A stretch of DNA of 64,000 bases, from NCBI GenBank assembly GCA_033850885.1, contig JAWWPG010000035.1, positions 48,150-112,149 on the forward strand, given 5' to 3'. A model generated the notes under the pieces. It made no database searches, was not told where the DNA came from, and was given only the letters and a program-made list of their open reading frames with translations. The position numbers and the translations under genes are program-made. Positions 1 to 8,413 of this stretch are shown in pieces (positions within the stretch are counted from its first letter, which is position 1; each line of letters begins with the position of its first letter). Source of the DNA: JAWWPG01 sp033850885 (GTDB taxonomy: Bacteria > Actinomycetota > Actinomycetes > Propionibacteriales > Nocardioidaceae).

Positions 1-615
1 CCCGGCCCCGGGCTCTCGGGTGGGGGCACCGGTCGCACGTTCGGCGGGTCCCCAACGCTCTCCCGGTTCCTTGCCTACTCGCCCTCGTCCCGACCGGCCA
101 GCATCGCGGCCGGCGACCTCTACCTTGTCGTCCTCGCGAACGGGCCGACCAGCTCGGCGATCGGGGCGTACGCGCTGACGCTGGCACAGCCCCCACGCCC
201 CGCGGCGGAGACCGTCCCGACCGGCTCGCTCAGCAAGGCGGTGGTGGGCTGGAGCCTTGCACGCGGCGGGACGCCGGTCGTGAAGGTGCTGACCGGAGCC
301 CGCGCGGTCAAGCTGGCCCGTGAGTTCAACGCACTCCGCGTCGACACCTCAGGCCCGCACGCATGCCCGCTGATGCCCACGGCGTACGGCGACGTCGTGG
401 TCACGTTCACGGCCGGCGCCCATTCCTGGAAGGTCGACGTATCCGCCTGCGCCGGGATCGGGGTGACGCGTGACGGTCACCGGCTGCCGGCGCTCGCGTC
501 CAGGAGCCCGTTCCTCGACGACCTGCGGACCTACGCCGGGCACCTTCCCATGTCCGGTCCGCCGCAGTCGACGCGCGGGGTCGTTCCGTTGGGGCAGCAC
601 GCCTCGGGCCACTGA
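1..615 (+). CDS. Partial conserved hypothetical, C-terminal part
   Basis: The reading frame is open from base 1 to the TGA at 613-615, so this is the last 204 codons of a longer protein whose start lies outside the window. The visible part is rich in Gly, Ala, Ser and Thr, with beta-prone stretches such as DLYLVVLANGP and two cysteine-containing segments (PHACPLMP, VSACAGIG). That composition looks extracytoplasmic, but no signal peptide can be seen because the N-terminus is missing. I do not recognise a family. It converges with the GtrA gene 18 bp downstream. Codon use is high GC3 throughout, which supports real coding. Confidence 0.6.
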   Translation, partial: PGPGLSGGGTGRTFGGSPTLSRFLAYSPSSRPASIAAGDLYLVVLANGPTSSAIGAYALTLAQPPRPAAETVPTGSLSKAVVGWSLARGGTPVVKVLTGARAVKLAREFNALRVDTSGPHACPLMPTAYGDVVVTFTAGAHSWKVDVSACAGIGVTRDGHRLPALASRSPFLDDLRTYAGHLPMSGPPQSTRGVVPLGQHASGH

Positions 616-633
616 CTGCCGGCACGGTCATGG

Positions 634-1116
634 TCAGCCGCGGCTGCCGGCCCGCACCTTCTCACGTGGCGTTGGGGGTTCGGGCCGCGGCCGCGTGAAG
701 ACGAAGGTGCGGTAGCTCCAGAACCGGAACATCATGCCGAGGACCAGCCCGACGAGGTTCGCGGAGACGTTGTCGGCGAGCACTGAGTGCAGGCCCAGCA
801 CGTAGTGCGAGAAGCCGAGGCAGAGCAGGGCGATCGCCATCCCGACCCCGTTGAAGCAGAAGAAGAGGATCGCCTCGCGGTGGCGGGCGCTTCGCACCCG
901 GTCGCTCCACGTCCAGTGCCGGTTGCCGAGATAGGTCACGACGGTGGCGACGGTCACGGAGATCGCCTTCGCGGTCAACGGCTTGTGCTCGAGAATGCCC
1001 GGGCTGCCGCCGTACCGCAGCAGGTTGAACAGCCCCACGTCGACGATGAACCCGAGGCCACCGACAACCCCGAACTTCATGGCTTCCCGCGCCAGGGCAC
1101 GCAGGCGGTCAAGCAC
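634..1116 (-). CDS. GtrA-like membrane protein
   Basis: This 160-residue protein has four predicted membrane spans: FGVVGGLGFIVDVGLFNLL near residue 15, a second around 55, a long third around 95 and a fourth around 130. That is the GtrA/DPMS size and topology. Family members act in transfer of lipid-linked sugars across the membrane or as partners of polyprenyl-phosphate glycosyltransferases. The conserved start (KFGVVGGLGFIVD) and a late W-S-Y-R-T-F-V-F segment are visible. The GTG start at 1116 follows a good GAGGAG ribosome site 7 nt upstream. It diverges from purK, and its sugar substrate cannot be told from sequence. It probably belongs functionally with the polysaccharide genes further along. 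Confidence 0.85.
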   Translation of the reverse strand: MLDRLRALAREAMKFGVVGGLGFIVDVGLFNLLRYGGSPGILEHKPLTAKAISVTVATVVTYLGNRHWTWSDRVRSARHREAILFFCFNGVGMAIALLCLGFSHYVLGLHSVLADNVSANLVGLVLGMMFRFWSYRTFVFTRPRPEPPTPREKVRAGSRG

Positions 1117-1195
1117 GTCGGGACTCCTCAGCTCGTACGTCGTTCAGGTGCGTCGGCGGCTCGCAGTGGCAACCGGAGGCTCCAAGGCTAGCCGC

Positions 1196-1201
1196 TACTC
1201 T
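1196..1201 (+). promoter_or_regulatory. -10 box of purK, leaderless type
   Basis: TACTCT lies 7 nt before the GTG at 1209, so transcription would start on or next to the start codon. No ribosome binding site fits between them. Confidence 0.5.
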
Positions 1202-1208
1202 TGCGGCC

Positions 1209-2363
1209 GTGGAAACACCCGTCGTTGGTGTCGTCGGGGCGGGGCAGCTCGCTCGGATGATGCAGCAGGCCGCGATCGGGCTCGGGATCCCGCTGCGGCT
1301 GCTTGCCGAGACCGCTGACGCTGCCGCCGCGCAGGTCGTGCCCGACACCACCGTCGGTGACTACCGGAACCTCGAGCTGCTGCACGACTGGGCGGTGGGC
1401 TGCAGCGTTGTGACGTTCGACCACGAGCATGTCCCGACCGGCCACCTCGAGTCCCTGGTCGAAGCGGGGGTGGTGTGCCGGCCCGGCCCGTCGGCGCTGG
1501 TGCATGCCCAGGACAAGATCGTGATGCGGCAGCGCCTGGCTGCGCTCGGGGTGCCGTGTCCGTCGTACACCGTGGCCACGAGTGCCGAGGACGTGCTTGC
1601 CTTCGCCGCAGCCGGCACGGGGCTGCCGGTCGTGGTCAAGGTCGCCAGGGGCGGATACGACGGCAAAGGGGTGTGGTTCGTCGAGGACGAGCAGCAGGCG
1701 GTCGAGATTTTCGCGCCTCTCCCCGAAGGGGCACGGGTTCTCGTGGAGGAACGCGTCGCGTTCCGCCGGGAGCTGTCGGCGATCGTCGCCCGTGCGCCCG
1801 GCGGCCAGCAAGCGACGTACCCGGTCGTCGAGAGCAGACAGCGGGACGGCGTCTGCGTCGAGGTGGTCGCGCCGGCGCCCGGGCTCGATCCCGTTCTCGC
1901 GGTCGAGGCCGAGGAGGTGGCCATGCGGGTGGCCGCCGAGCTCGATGTGACCGGGATCCTCGCCGTCGAGATGTTCGAGACTCCGGACGGTCGGATGCTC
2001 GTCAACGAGCTCGCGATGCGCCCCCACAACACCGGGCACTGGTCGATCGACGGCTCGGTCACCAGCCAGTTCGAGAACCACCTGCGCGCGGTTCTCGACC
2101 TGCCGCTCGGGTCGCCGCGTACCCGGGCTCCCTGGACGGTGATGGTGAACATTCTCGGCGGGGCGGCTCCCACGCTGTTCGACGGCTATCCTCACGTCCA
2201 GGCGCAGGACCCGGGGCTCAAGGTGCACCTTTACGGCAAGGCGGTACGGCCGGGACGCAAGGTGGGGCACGTCACGGCGTACGGCGACGACCTGGCCGAC
2301 GTGCAAGAGCGCGCGCGACACGCGGCAGGGTGGTTCGAAGGGAGCGTCCCCGAAGGCGCCTGA
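1209..2363 (+). CDS. purK: N5-carboxyaminoimidazole ribonucleotide synthase
   Basis: PurK uses ATP and bicarbonate to carboxylate aminoimidazole ribonucleotide to N5-CAIR in de novo purine synthesis. The 384-residue protein has the family layout: an N-terminal preATP-grasp fold with VGAGQLARMM at residues 9-18, an ATP-grasp lid around residue 149 (GGYDGKGVW), and the late metal and substrate segment NELAMRPHNTGHW near residue 268. The length matches the family. It starts with GTG directly behind a TANNNT box. purE follows 45 bp downstream on the same strand, so the two steps are made together. Confidence 0.96.
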   Translation: METPVVGVVGAGQLARMMQQAAIGLGIPLRLLAETADAAAAQVVPDTTVGDYRNLELLHDWAVGCSVVTFDHEHVPTGHLESLVEAGVVCRPGPSALVHAQDKIVMRQRLAALGVPCPSYTVATSAEDVLAFAAAGTGLPVVVKVARGGYDGKGVWFVEDEQQAVEIFAPLPEGARVLVEERVAFRRELSAIVARAPGGQQATYPVVESRQRDGVCVEVVAPAPGLDPVLAVEAEEVAMRVAAELDVTGILAVEMFETPDGRMLVNELAMRPHNTGHWSIDGSVTSQFENHLRAVLDLPLGSPRTRAPWTVMVNILGGAAPTLFDGYPHVQAQDPGLKVHLYGKAVRPGRKVGHVTAYGDDLADVQERARHAAGWFEGSVPEGA

Positions 2364-2408
2364 ACCAGCGTCGGCTCCGGGTGCACCCGACTCACTAGGG
2401 TGAGGGCT

Positions 2409-2933
2409 ATGAGCACAGCAGGTGTTGCCCGGGTCGGCGTCGTCATGGGATCCGACTCGGACTGGCCGACGATGAGCGCTGCGGCGGCCGTACTCGAGGA
2501 GTTCGGCGTGCCCTTCGAGGCCGACGTCGTCTCCGCGCACCGGATGCCGACGGAGATGATCGAGTACGGCTCCGGCGCGCATCTGCGAGGGCTCCAGGTG
2601 ATCATCGCCGGCGCGGGTGGCGCCGCCCACCTGCCCGGGATGCTCGCCGCGGTGACCCCGCTCCCTGTGATCGGGGTCCCGGTCGCGCTGAAGGTGCTCG
2701 ACGGGCTGGACTCGCTGCTGTCGATCGTCCAGATGCCCGCCGGGGTTCCGGTGGCCACGGTGGCGATCGGCAGTGCCGCCAACGCGGGGCTGCTCGCCGT
2801 ACGAATGCTCGCGACGTCGGACGAGCGGCTCATCGAAGCGATGCTCGAGTACCAGCGGCGTCTGGCCGAGACCGCTCGTCAGAAGGGGGCAGCCGTTCGG
2901 GATGCCGCCGAGTCGGCGCAGCCCCGTCAATGA
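2409..2933 (+). CDS. purE: N5-CAIR mutase
   Basis: PurE moves the carboxylate of N5-CAIR to carbon 4, giving CAIR, the step after PurK. Class I PurE motifs are all present: MGSDSDWPTM near the N-terminus, SAHRMP with the catalytic histidine, and the glycine-rich GAGGAAHLPGM loop. I chose the ATG at 2409 because GGTGAGG sits just upstream. An in-frame GTG at 2400 would add three residues. The protein is 174 residues, normal for the octameric enzyme. Its stop codon overlaps the start of the sulfotransferase gene (ATGA), so that gene is translationally coupled to purine genes, an odd pairing. Confidence 0.95.
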   Translation: MSTAGVARVGVVMGSDSDWPTMSAAAAVLEEFGVPFEADVVSAHRMPTEMIEYGSGAHLRGLQVIIAGAGGAAHLPGMLAAVTPLPVIGVPVALKVLDGLDSLLSIVQMPAGVPVATVAIGSAANAGLLAVRMLATSDERLIEAMLEYQRRLAETARQKGAAVRDAAESAQPRQ

Positions 2934-4192
2934 CGAAACCCGCGGGCCGGCCGCCCGACACGGTGTTTCTCCACATCGGCCTGCACAAGACAGGGACGAC
3001 GTACCTGCAGAACGTGATGCGCGCCAACCGCGACGGCATGCGCGCCCAGGGTGTCGAGTTCACCTGCGGCGCGGGCGAGCCGGTGCAGGCGTTCGCAGTC
3101 TGGGACTTGCAGGGCCGCCGTCCGCGAGGCTCTGACGACAAGCGCATCCCCGGCTCGTGGCCGGCGCTGGTCGAGACGATCAACTCCAGCAGTCGCCCGA
3201 CCGCGCTCATCTCGGAGGAACGGCTCAGCCTGTCCACGATCAAGCAGGTGCGCAAGGCCGTCCGATCGTTTCCCTCCTCGGAGGTTCGGGTGGTCGTGAC
3301 GGTCCGCGACCTCGGCCGCGTCGCGGTGTCGGCCTGGCAGGAGGAGGTGAAGAACGACCGGACCTGGACCTGGCGGGAGTTCGCCGACGCCATCCGGGAC
3401 CCTGGGCGGGTGTCGAGGAACCCGGCACGCGGGTTCTGGCTCCGCCAGGACATCGTCAAGATCTGCGAGACCTGGGAGGCCGGAGTGCCGGCCGGCAGCA
3501 TCCACATCGTCACGGTGCCTCAGCCGCCGGCGCCTCCTGAGGACCTGCTGGTCCGTTTCGCGAGCGTGGTGGGGTTCGACCCGTCGGTGTTCTCGGAGTC
3601 ACCGGCGTGGACGAACGAGACCGTGGGGGTGGCTGCCACCGAGGTGATCCGCCGCCTCAACGAGCGGCTGGACGGGCAGCTGAGCCAGCGTCAGCACGAC
3701 CAGGTCATCAAGCTCACCGTGGCGCCGATGCTCGCCCGACGCACGGAGCCGGTGCGCTTCACGCTACCCAAGGACGAGCTCGGGTGGGTGAGCCAGCGCG
3801 CGGAGGAGATCGTCGGGCTGCTCGCCAGCCGCGGCTACCCGGTGGTGGGTGACCTGGCGGAGCTGCTGCCTCAACCGCGCGAGGGCAGGCGGCCCGACGA
3901 CGCGACCGACTCCGAGCTCCTCGAGGCGAGCCTCGATGCGCTGGCGATGCTCTCAGAGAGGTTCGCGACCGCCTGGTGGCAGCGACGACGGCCAGACGAC
4001 CCCGGCGAGCAGAGGGGCGACCTCGCGAGCCTGGCCCGCGGCGCCGTCTTCCGCGGCCAGCGGGCAGCCGCAGACCTCGCCGACAGGAACTCGGCGGCGG
4101 CGAAAGCGATGAGCGCCGTGCTCAGGGCGCGGGACCGGGCGCGCAGCCGGGCCAGGGGCAAGGGTCGCGGTCCGCGAGGGTACGACGCCTGA
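2930..4192 (+). CDS. Sulfotransferase-family protein
   Basis: A 420-residue protein whose N-terminus carries a PAPS-binding 5-prime phosphosulfate loop, LHIGLHKTGTTYLQ (about residues 14-27). A later R-D-x-x-R-x-x-x-S-A-W segment near residue 125 fits the 3-prime phosphate binding region. These are hallmarks of bacterial carbohydrate-type sulfotransferases, but the acceptor is unknown. The last 80 residues are Arg/Ala rich and probably disordered. Its start overlaps the purE stop by 4 bp. Given the adjacent polysaccharide genes, sulfation of a surface glycan is a reasonable inference, not shown. A long inverted repeat follows the stop codon. Confidence 0.78.
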   Translation: MTKPAGRPPDTVFLHIGLHKTGTTYLQNVMRANRDGMRAQGVEFTCGAGEPVQAFAVWDLQGRRPRGSDDKRIPGSWPALVETINSSSRPTALISEERLSLSTIKQVRKAVRSFPSSEVRVVVTVRDLGRVAVSAWQEEVKNDRTWTWREFADAIRDPGRVSRNPARGFWLRQDIVKICETWEAGVPAGSIHIVTVPQPPAPPEDLLVRFASVVGFDPSVFSESPAWTNETVGVAATEVIRRLNERLDGQLSQRQHDQVIKLTVAPMLARRTEPVRFTLPKDELGWVSQRAEEIVGLLASRGYPVVGDLAELLPQPREGRRPDDATDSELLEASLDALAMLSERFATAWWQRRRPDDPGEQRGDLASLARGAVFRGQRAAADLADRNSAAAKAMSAVLRARDRARSRARGKGRGPRGYDA

Positions 4193-4229
4193 GCGGCCAG
4201 GGCATCTACCCCCCGCGAACCCCCCCGAA

Positions 4230-4303
4230 CCCCCCGCGAATTGCGGGAAAGTGCACCTTGGAACGGGCGGCCTGAGGTTAAGTTTCCCGCAATTCGCGGG
4301 GGG
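4230..4303. repeat. Long inverted repeat, likely bidirectional terminator
   Basis: Two perfectly complementary 21-nt arms at 4230-4250 and 4283-4303 flank a 32-nt loop. The core is CCCGCGAATTGCGGGAAA on the left and its reverse complement on the right. It lies between two convergent genes, so it could end transcription from both sides. The same core recurs at 61580-61646, which suggests a dispersed repeat family. Confidence 0.8.
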
Positions 4304-4318
4304 GTTTCGGGCGGGGGG

Positions 4319-5854
4319 CTACTGGGCCCGGCAGTGGATGGCGGAGGTGTCGTCGCTCGAGATGTCGTGGAAGATCGCGTTCGCCTTGGGCTTGTTCCAC
4401 TCGACGACGGAACCGACGCTGGTCGAGGTGCCGAGGCTGGAGAACGGGACGACGCAGCGCCGGGTTCCGGACCCCCCGCTGTGCGCCATCGCCCAGGCGA
4501 ACCTGGCGAAGGCGAACGGCCCGACGTTGTCGCCGACCTGGACGGAGCTGGCGCCCGCCATGTTCACGCCCCAGTAGCGCCAGGGGAAGACGATCGTCTG
4601 CCATGAGGCGGCCTTCGAGCCGGTGGCCGCGATCACCTCGCGCTGGTGGGCCGCGCGGGTGATGTCACCCAGCGGGAAGGCCCGGGAGCGCGAGTAGTCG
4701 AGCGCCACATGCCCGTTGACGTCCTGGCACCCCGCCTTCATCACGAGGTGCCCCGCCTTGGGGTCGTTGATCGAGGTCTTCGGGCAGACCGTGATGCCAC
4801 CGACGGCATCGACGACGTCGACCACTCCGGTGAACCCGATCTCAACGTAGTCGTCGACCCTGACGCCGGTGGCCTGCTCGACCGTCTGTACCAGCAGCTT
4901 GGGGCCGCCGAACGCATAGGCGGAGTTGATCTTGTTCATCCCGTGGCCCGGCACGTTGACGTACGAGTCGCGCGGGATCGACAGCATGATGTTGGGTCCG
5001 CTGCTGTCGCTCACGTGCAACAGGATGATCGTGTCGGTGCGTTGCCCCGCCGCCGATCCCGTCCCGAGGTCGGCTTTCTGCGCCGGCGTGAGGCCCTGCC
5101 GGCTGTCCGAGCCGACCAGCAGGTACGTCGTCCCTGGGCCGCCGGCCGGGCGGGCACCACTCGGCTCCGCATCGACCTTGCTCACCTTCGTCCATGCGTA
5201 GATCGGTACGACGACCAGGAACAGCAGCCAGGCTGCGACGAGCGCCAGCACGATACGACCCCAGCGAACGCGGCGCCTGCGACGAGGCGGCGACCCCGAG
5301 GGCCTCTTCGGCGTTGCCTGCGGGGGAGCCGCGTAGCCGCCGCCGGCCGGCCCCCCGGTCCCGGGTGGAGGCTGGCCCGCAGATCCACCTCGCGTCGTCG
5401 TGGGCTGCGCATAGTGGGGGGCCCCGGCTGCGGAAGTGGGTGGGCCCGCGGTTCCCGGTCCCCGGGCGGTCTGCCCCGCCGCGGCCGGGCCAGTCGGCGG
5501 CTGGCCGAAGGGAGCCCGTGCGCTCGCGGGTGTCCGGGTGGGGCTGGGGGGCGGCGTGCCCGGCTTCCGGGGGTAGACACCGCCGAACGACGCGGGAGTC
5601 CCGGGGGCGTCCGTTCGGCCGTCGCTCCGTCGGCCCGACTCGGGGAGCATCCGGGTCCGGTCGCCCGCCGGCTCGACGCCGCCGGCCCCTCCCGGTCGGG
5701 ACGAGGTCGGCAGCTTGGTGGTGTGGTCGGGGCCGGCCTGGGCGGCCACCGGAGCGTCCAACGGACCAACCTGACCGCCTTCGCTGCCGTCGTCGGGGCG
5801 ACCGGTGTAGAGCCAGTCGTAGCTCGGGTCGTCGGGCTCGCGCTCGTCAGCCAT
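4319..5854 (-). CDS. LytR-CpsA-Psr (LCP) family ligase
   Basis: LCP enzymes transfer polyprenyl-pyrophosphate-linked glycopolymers onto peptidoglycan outside the membrane. The 511-residue protein has a Pro/Gly/Thr-rich cytoplasmic N-terminus of about 190 residues, a basic patch (PPRRRRRVRWGR), one membrane span near residues 198-220, then the LCP domain. The domain shows LLVGSDSR, RTDTIILLH, SIPRDSYVNVP, KINSAYAFGG and ALDYSRSR, which include the conserved Arg and Asp residues that hold the pyrophosphate. The ATG at 5854 is chosen because TAGCGT lies 7 nt upstream; longer starts have no support. It diverges from a second LCP gene and probably serves the neighbouring glycan cluster. Confidence 0.92.
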   Translation of the reverse strand: MADEREPDDPSYDWLYTGRPDDGSEGGQVGPLDAPVAAQAGPDHTTKLPTSSRPGGAGGVEPAGDRTRMLPESGRRSDGRTDAPGTPASFGGVYPRKPGTPPPSPTRTPASARAPFGQPPTGPAAAGQTARGPGTAGPPTSAAGAPHYAQPTTTRGGSAGQPPPGTGGPAGGGYAAPPQATPKRPSGSPPRRRRRVRWGRIVLALVAAWLLFLVVVPIYAWTKVSKVDAEPSGARPAGGPGTTYLLVGSDSRQGLTPAQKADLGTGSAAGQRTDTIILLHVSDSSGPNIMLSIPRDSYVNVPGHGMNKINSAYAFGGPKLLVQTVEQATGVRVDDYVEIGFTGVVDVVDAVGGITVCPKTSINDPKAGHLVMKAGCQDVNGHVALDYSRSRAFPLGDITRAAHQREVIAATGSKAASWQTIVFPWRYWGVNMAGASSVQVGDNVGPFAFARFAWAMAHSGGSGTRRCVVPFSSLGTSTSVGSVVEWNKPKANAIFHDISSDDTSAIHCRAQ

Positions 5855-5861
5855 GGCTGCC

Positions 5862-5867
5862 ACGCTA
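5862..5867 (-). promoter_or_regulatory. -10 box of the minus-strand LCP gene
   Basis: TAGCGT on the minus strand lies 7 nt before the ATG at 5854, again the leaderless spacing, with no ribosome site. Confidence 0.45.
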
Positions 5868-6010
5868 CCCGGGCACTCCCAACGGACCAGGGATCCCAGG
5901 CCGCTCTCCGGGCGCCGAAGGACGAAGAGCAGCACCGTCGCTTCGCCGGTCGTCCGACGGAAAACCGGGAGGCTCGGCGGGTCGTGACCAGAGTTACCAG
6001 TGAGGCTGGT

Positions 6011-6016
6011 GATACT
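6011..6016 (+). promoter_or_regulatory. -10 box of the plus-strand LCP gene
   Basis: GATACT lies 7 nt before the ATG at 6024. This favours that ATG over the upstream in-frame GTG at 6000 and suggests a leaderless mRNA. Confidence 0.45.
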
Positions 6017-6023
6017 AAAGTCC

Positions 6024-7457
6024 ATGCCCGAAGCCTCGCCGCCAGGTCCTGCCGCCACCGCAGCCGGCAAGGCGGCCGCCAGGATCCGCTTCCGTCGGGC
6101 GCTCACTCTGTTGCTGATGACCGTCGTCGTGCCGGGCTCGGCACAGCTCGCCGCCGGCAACCGGCGGGTGGGCCGTTATGCGTTGCGGGCCTTCGCGGCG
6201 GCCGTCGTGTTCACGATGTCCCTCGTGCTGACGGCCCTGATCTCACCGGACGAGGTCGTCCAGCTCTTCACGAACGTGTGGTTCCTCGCTCTGTTGCGCT
6301 TCGGCCTCATCGCGTACGCCGTCGGCTGGGCCTACCTCCTCATCGACGCTTGGCGCATCTCAGGCCCCCTCGGGCTTCGACAGAACCAACGCCTTGCCAT
6401 GACGGCCCTCAACGGGCTGCTCTGCCTGTCGCTGACCGGGGTTCTGCTCTACGCCAGCCAGCTCGTCGCGGTCCAGCGGGACTTCATCCAGTCGGTCTTC
6501 ACCCAGACCCAGGTGTCCTCGGCCCAGGACGGCCGGTACAACCTCCTGCTCATGGGTGGCGACGCGGGCGTCGGTCGCGTCGGGCTGCGACCCGACAGCA
6601 TGACGTTGGCAAGCGTCGACGCGGAGACCGGGCGCACGGTCTTGTTCAGCCTGCCGCGGAACCTCGCGGACGTGCCATTCCCGCCCGGCTCGGTGATGGC
6701 CAAGCACTTCCCCAAGGGGTTCAACTGCTCGCAGGAGTGCTACCTCAACGCGGTCAACACCTGGGCGAACGACCACGCCTCGCTGTTCCCCGGGGTCGCC
6801 GACCCCGGGGTCTTCGCGACGACCCAGGCGATCGAGCAGGTCACCGGCCTGCACATCAACTACTACGTGCTCGTCGATCTACGGGGCTTCCAGAGCCTCG
6901 TCGACGCCTTGGGCGGGATCGTCGTCAACGTGCACCAGGAGGTCCCGATCGGCGGCGTCGGCGGGCCGATCACCGGGCACATCATGCCCGGCAAGCAGCG
7001 GCTCAACGGATACCAGGCCATGTGGTACTCACGCAGCAGGGCCTGGTCGAGCGACTACTCCCGGATGGCCCGCCAGAAGTGCGTGCTCAACGCGATGCTC
7101 CACCAGCTCAACCCCGAGACGGTGCTCACGAAGTTCGGGGCGATCGCTTCCGCCAGCAAGGACATCCTGTCCACCTCGATCCCCGCCAGCGAGATCCACA
7201 CGTTCGTCGGTCTTGCCCTCAAGGCCCGGCAGCTGCCGGTAACGACGGTCTCCTTCGTGCCGCCGAAGATCGACGACGGGAACCCAAACTTCAAGCTGAT
7301 TCGTCAGATGGTCAAGACGGCGATCGCCAGGTCCATCCGCGCGGGAACGAGCAAGAAGGGCCATGCGACGAAGCCTCCCGCCTCGTTGGGCAACAAAGAC
7401 AGCTATCAGGAGAGCTACGCCGCCAACGACACCGCGAACCTGTCCGGGAGCTGCTGA
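6024..7457 (+). CDS. LCP-family protein with four membrane spans
   Basis: A 477-residue LCP protein that differs from its divergent neighbour in having about four N-terminal membrane spans (starting at roughly residues 22, 55, 90 and 135) before the extracellular domain. LCP motifs are YNLLLMGGDAG, LRPDSMTLASVD, SLPRNLADVPFP, NYYVLVDLRGF and MWYSRSRAWSSDYSR. The Arg/Asp framework is kept, although GGDAG replaces the usual GSDSR. A Cys pair (NCSQEC) sits in an insertion after the PR motif, perhaps disulfide bonded. It starts a plus-strand run followed by two glycosyltransferases, glf and the exporter, so attachment of that glycan to the wall is the likely job. Confidence 0.9.
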   Translation: MPEASPPGPAATAAGKAAARIRFRRALTLLLMTVVVPGSAQLAAGNRRVGRYALRAFAAAVVFTMSLVLTALISPDEVVQLFTNVWFLALLRFGLIAYAVGWAYLLIDAWRISGPLGLRQNQRLAMTALNGLLCLSLTGVLLYASQLVAVQRDFIQSVFTQTQVSSAQDGRYNLLLMGGDAGVGRVGLRPDSMTLASVDAETGRTVLFSLPRNLADVPFPPGSVMAKHFPKGFNCSQECYLNAVNTWANDHASLFPGVADPGVFATTQAIEQVTGLHINYYVLVDLRGFQSLVDALGGIVVNVHQEVPIGGVGGPITGHIMPGKQRLNGYQAMWYSRSRAWSSDYSRMARQKCVLNAMLHQLNPETVLTKFGAIASASKDILSTSIPASEIHTFVGLALKARQLPVTTVSFVPPKIDDGNPNFKLIRQMVKTAIARSIRAGTSKKGHATKPPASLGNKDSYQESYAANDTANLSGSC

Positions 7458-7471
7458 AGATAGGCTGCCAG

Positions 7472-8413
7472 GTGTCGCAGCCCCGGGTCGTCGCCGTCAT
7501 CGTGACCTGGAACCGGCGTGACCTGCTCGCCGAGTCGTTGTCCGCCGTAGCCGGCCAGACCCGTCCACCCGACCGCGTCGTCGTCGTCGACAACGCCTCG
7601 ACGGACGACACCGCGGAGCTGCTCGCGGACCGGTTCCCGATGCTCGAGGTCGTCCGGTCGGCACAGAACCTCGGGGGAGCGGGCGGCTTCGCGCTCGGTA
7701 TCCGGCGGGCCCTCGACGTCGAGCCGGTAGATGGAGATGCTGTGTGGTTGCTGGACGACGACACGGTCCCGCGGGCGACCGCGCTGGAAGGGCTCGTGTC
7801 CGCGCGCTCGGCCTACCCGGGCGCGACCCCGGCTGTCGTGGCCAGCAAGGTCGTGTGGACCGACGGCCGTGACCACCCGATGAACACCCCGCGGTCGAGG
7901 CCGGGCGTCAGCCGGGCGGAGAGGCGACGCGCGGAGGCGACCGGGTGCCTGCCCATCCGGTCGGCCTCCTTCGTCTCCGTGCTCGTGGATGCCGACGCCG
8001 TACGGGAGCGGGGGCTTCCGCTCGCCGACTACTTCCTGTGGAACGACGACTTCGAGTTCACGACGCGGATGATCCGGGGCCGGGTCGGACTGTGGTGCCC
8101 CGGCTCTGTGGCCGTTCACAAGACAGCGACGTTCGGCGCGGCCGACGCGGAGCCGGGCGCCAGGTTCTACTACGAGGTTCGCAACAAGGTCTGGGTGTTC
8201 ACCCGCTCTCGCGGTCTCAGTCCGCTGGAGAAGGTCGGGTACGGCGGTGCCACCGTCCTTCGATGGGTGCGCACGCTGGCCGCGTCGCGCCAGCGCGGGC
8301 CGTTGCTGGGCGGCCTCCGGCGCGGACTGGCCGACGGGCTGCGATCCGGCCCACGCCCGACCGACGAGGTTCTCGACGTCGCCACCTCGCCACCGGGTGT
8401 CGAGCATGGGTGA
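7472..8413 (+). CDS. Family 2 glycosyltransferase, GlfT1-like
   Basis: A 313-residue GT-A fold transferase. Visible motifs are VIVTWNRRDLL at the N-terminus, VVVDNASTDDT for the nucleotide, NLGGAGGFALG, the metal-binding LLDDDTVP and the acceptor-side WNDDFEFTTR. This set resembles the mycobacterial galactofuranosyltransferase GlfT1, which starts the galactan. The presence of glf and a wzm/wzt pair next door supports UDP-galactofuranose as donor, but that is inference. The GTG start at 7472 is 14 bp after the LCP stop. Its end overlaps the next glycosyltransferase by 8 bp. Confidence 0.85.
   Translation: MSQPRVVAVIVTWNRRDLLAESLSAVAGQTRPPDRVVVVDNASTDDTAELLADRFPMLEVVRSAQNLGGAGGFALGIRRALDVEPVDGDAVWLLDDDTVPRATALEGLVSARSAYPGATPAVVASKVVWTDGRDHPMNTPRSRPGVSRAERRRAEATGCLPIRSASFVSVLVDADAVRERGLPLADYFLWNDDFEFTTRMIRGRVGLWCPGSVAVHKTATFGAADAEPGARFYYEVRNKVWVFTRSRGLSPLEKVGYGGATVLRWVRTLAASRQRGPLLGGLRRGLADGLRSGPRPTDEVLDVATSPPGVEHG

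Noticed and set aside
1188..2930. A 580-codon minus-strand open frame across purK and purE
   Set aside because: Shadow of two well-conserved genes in high-GC DNA; its product is His/Arg/Pro-rich without any motif.
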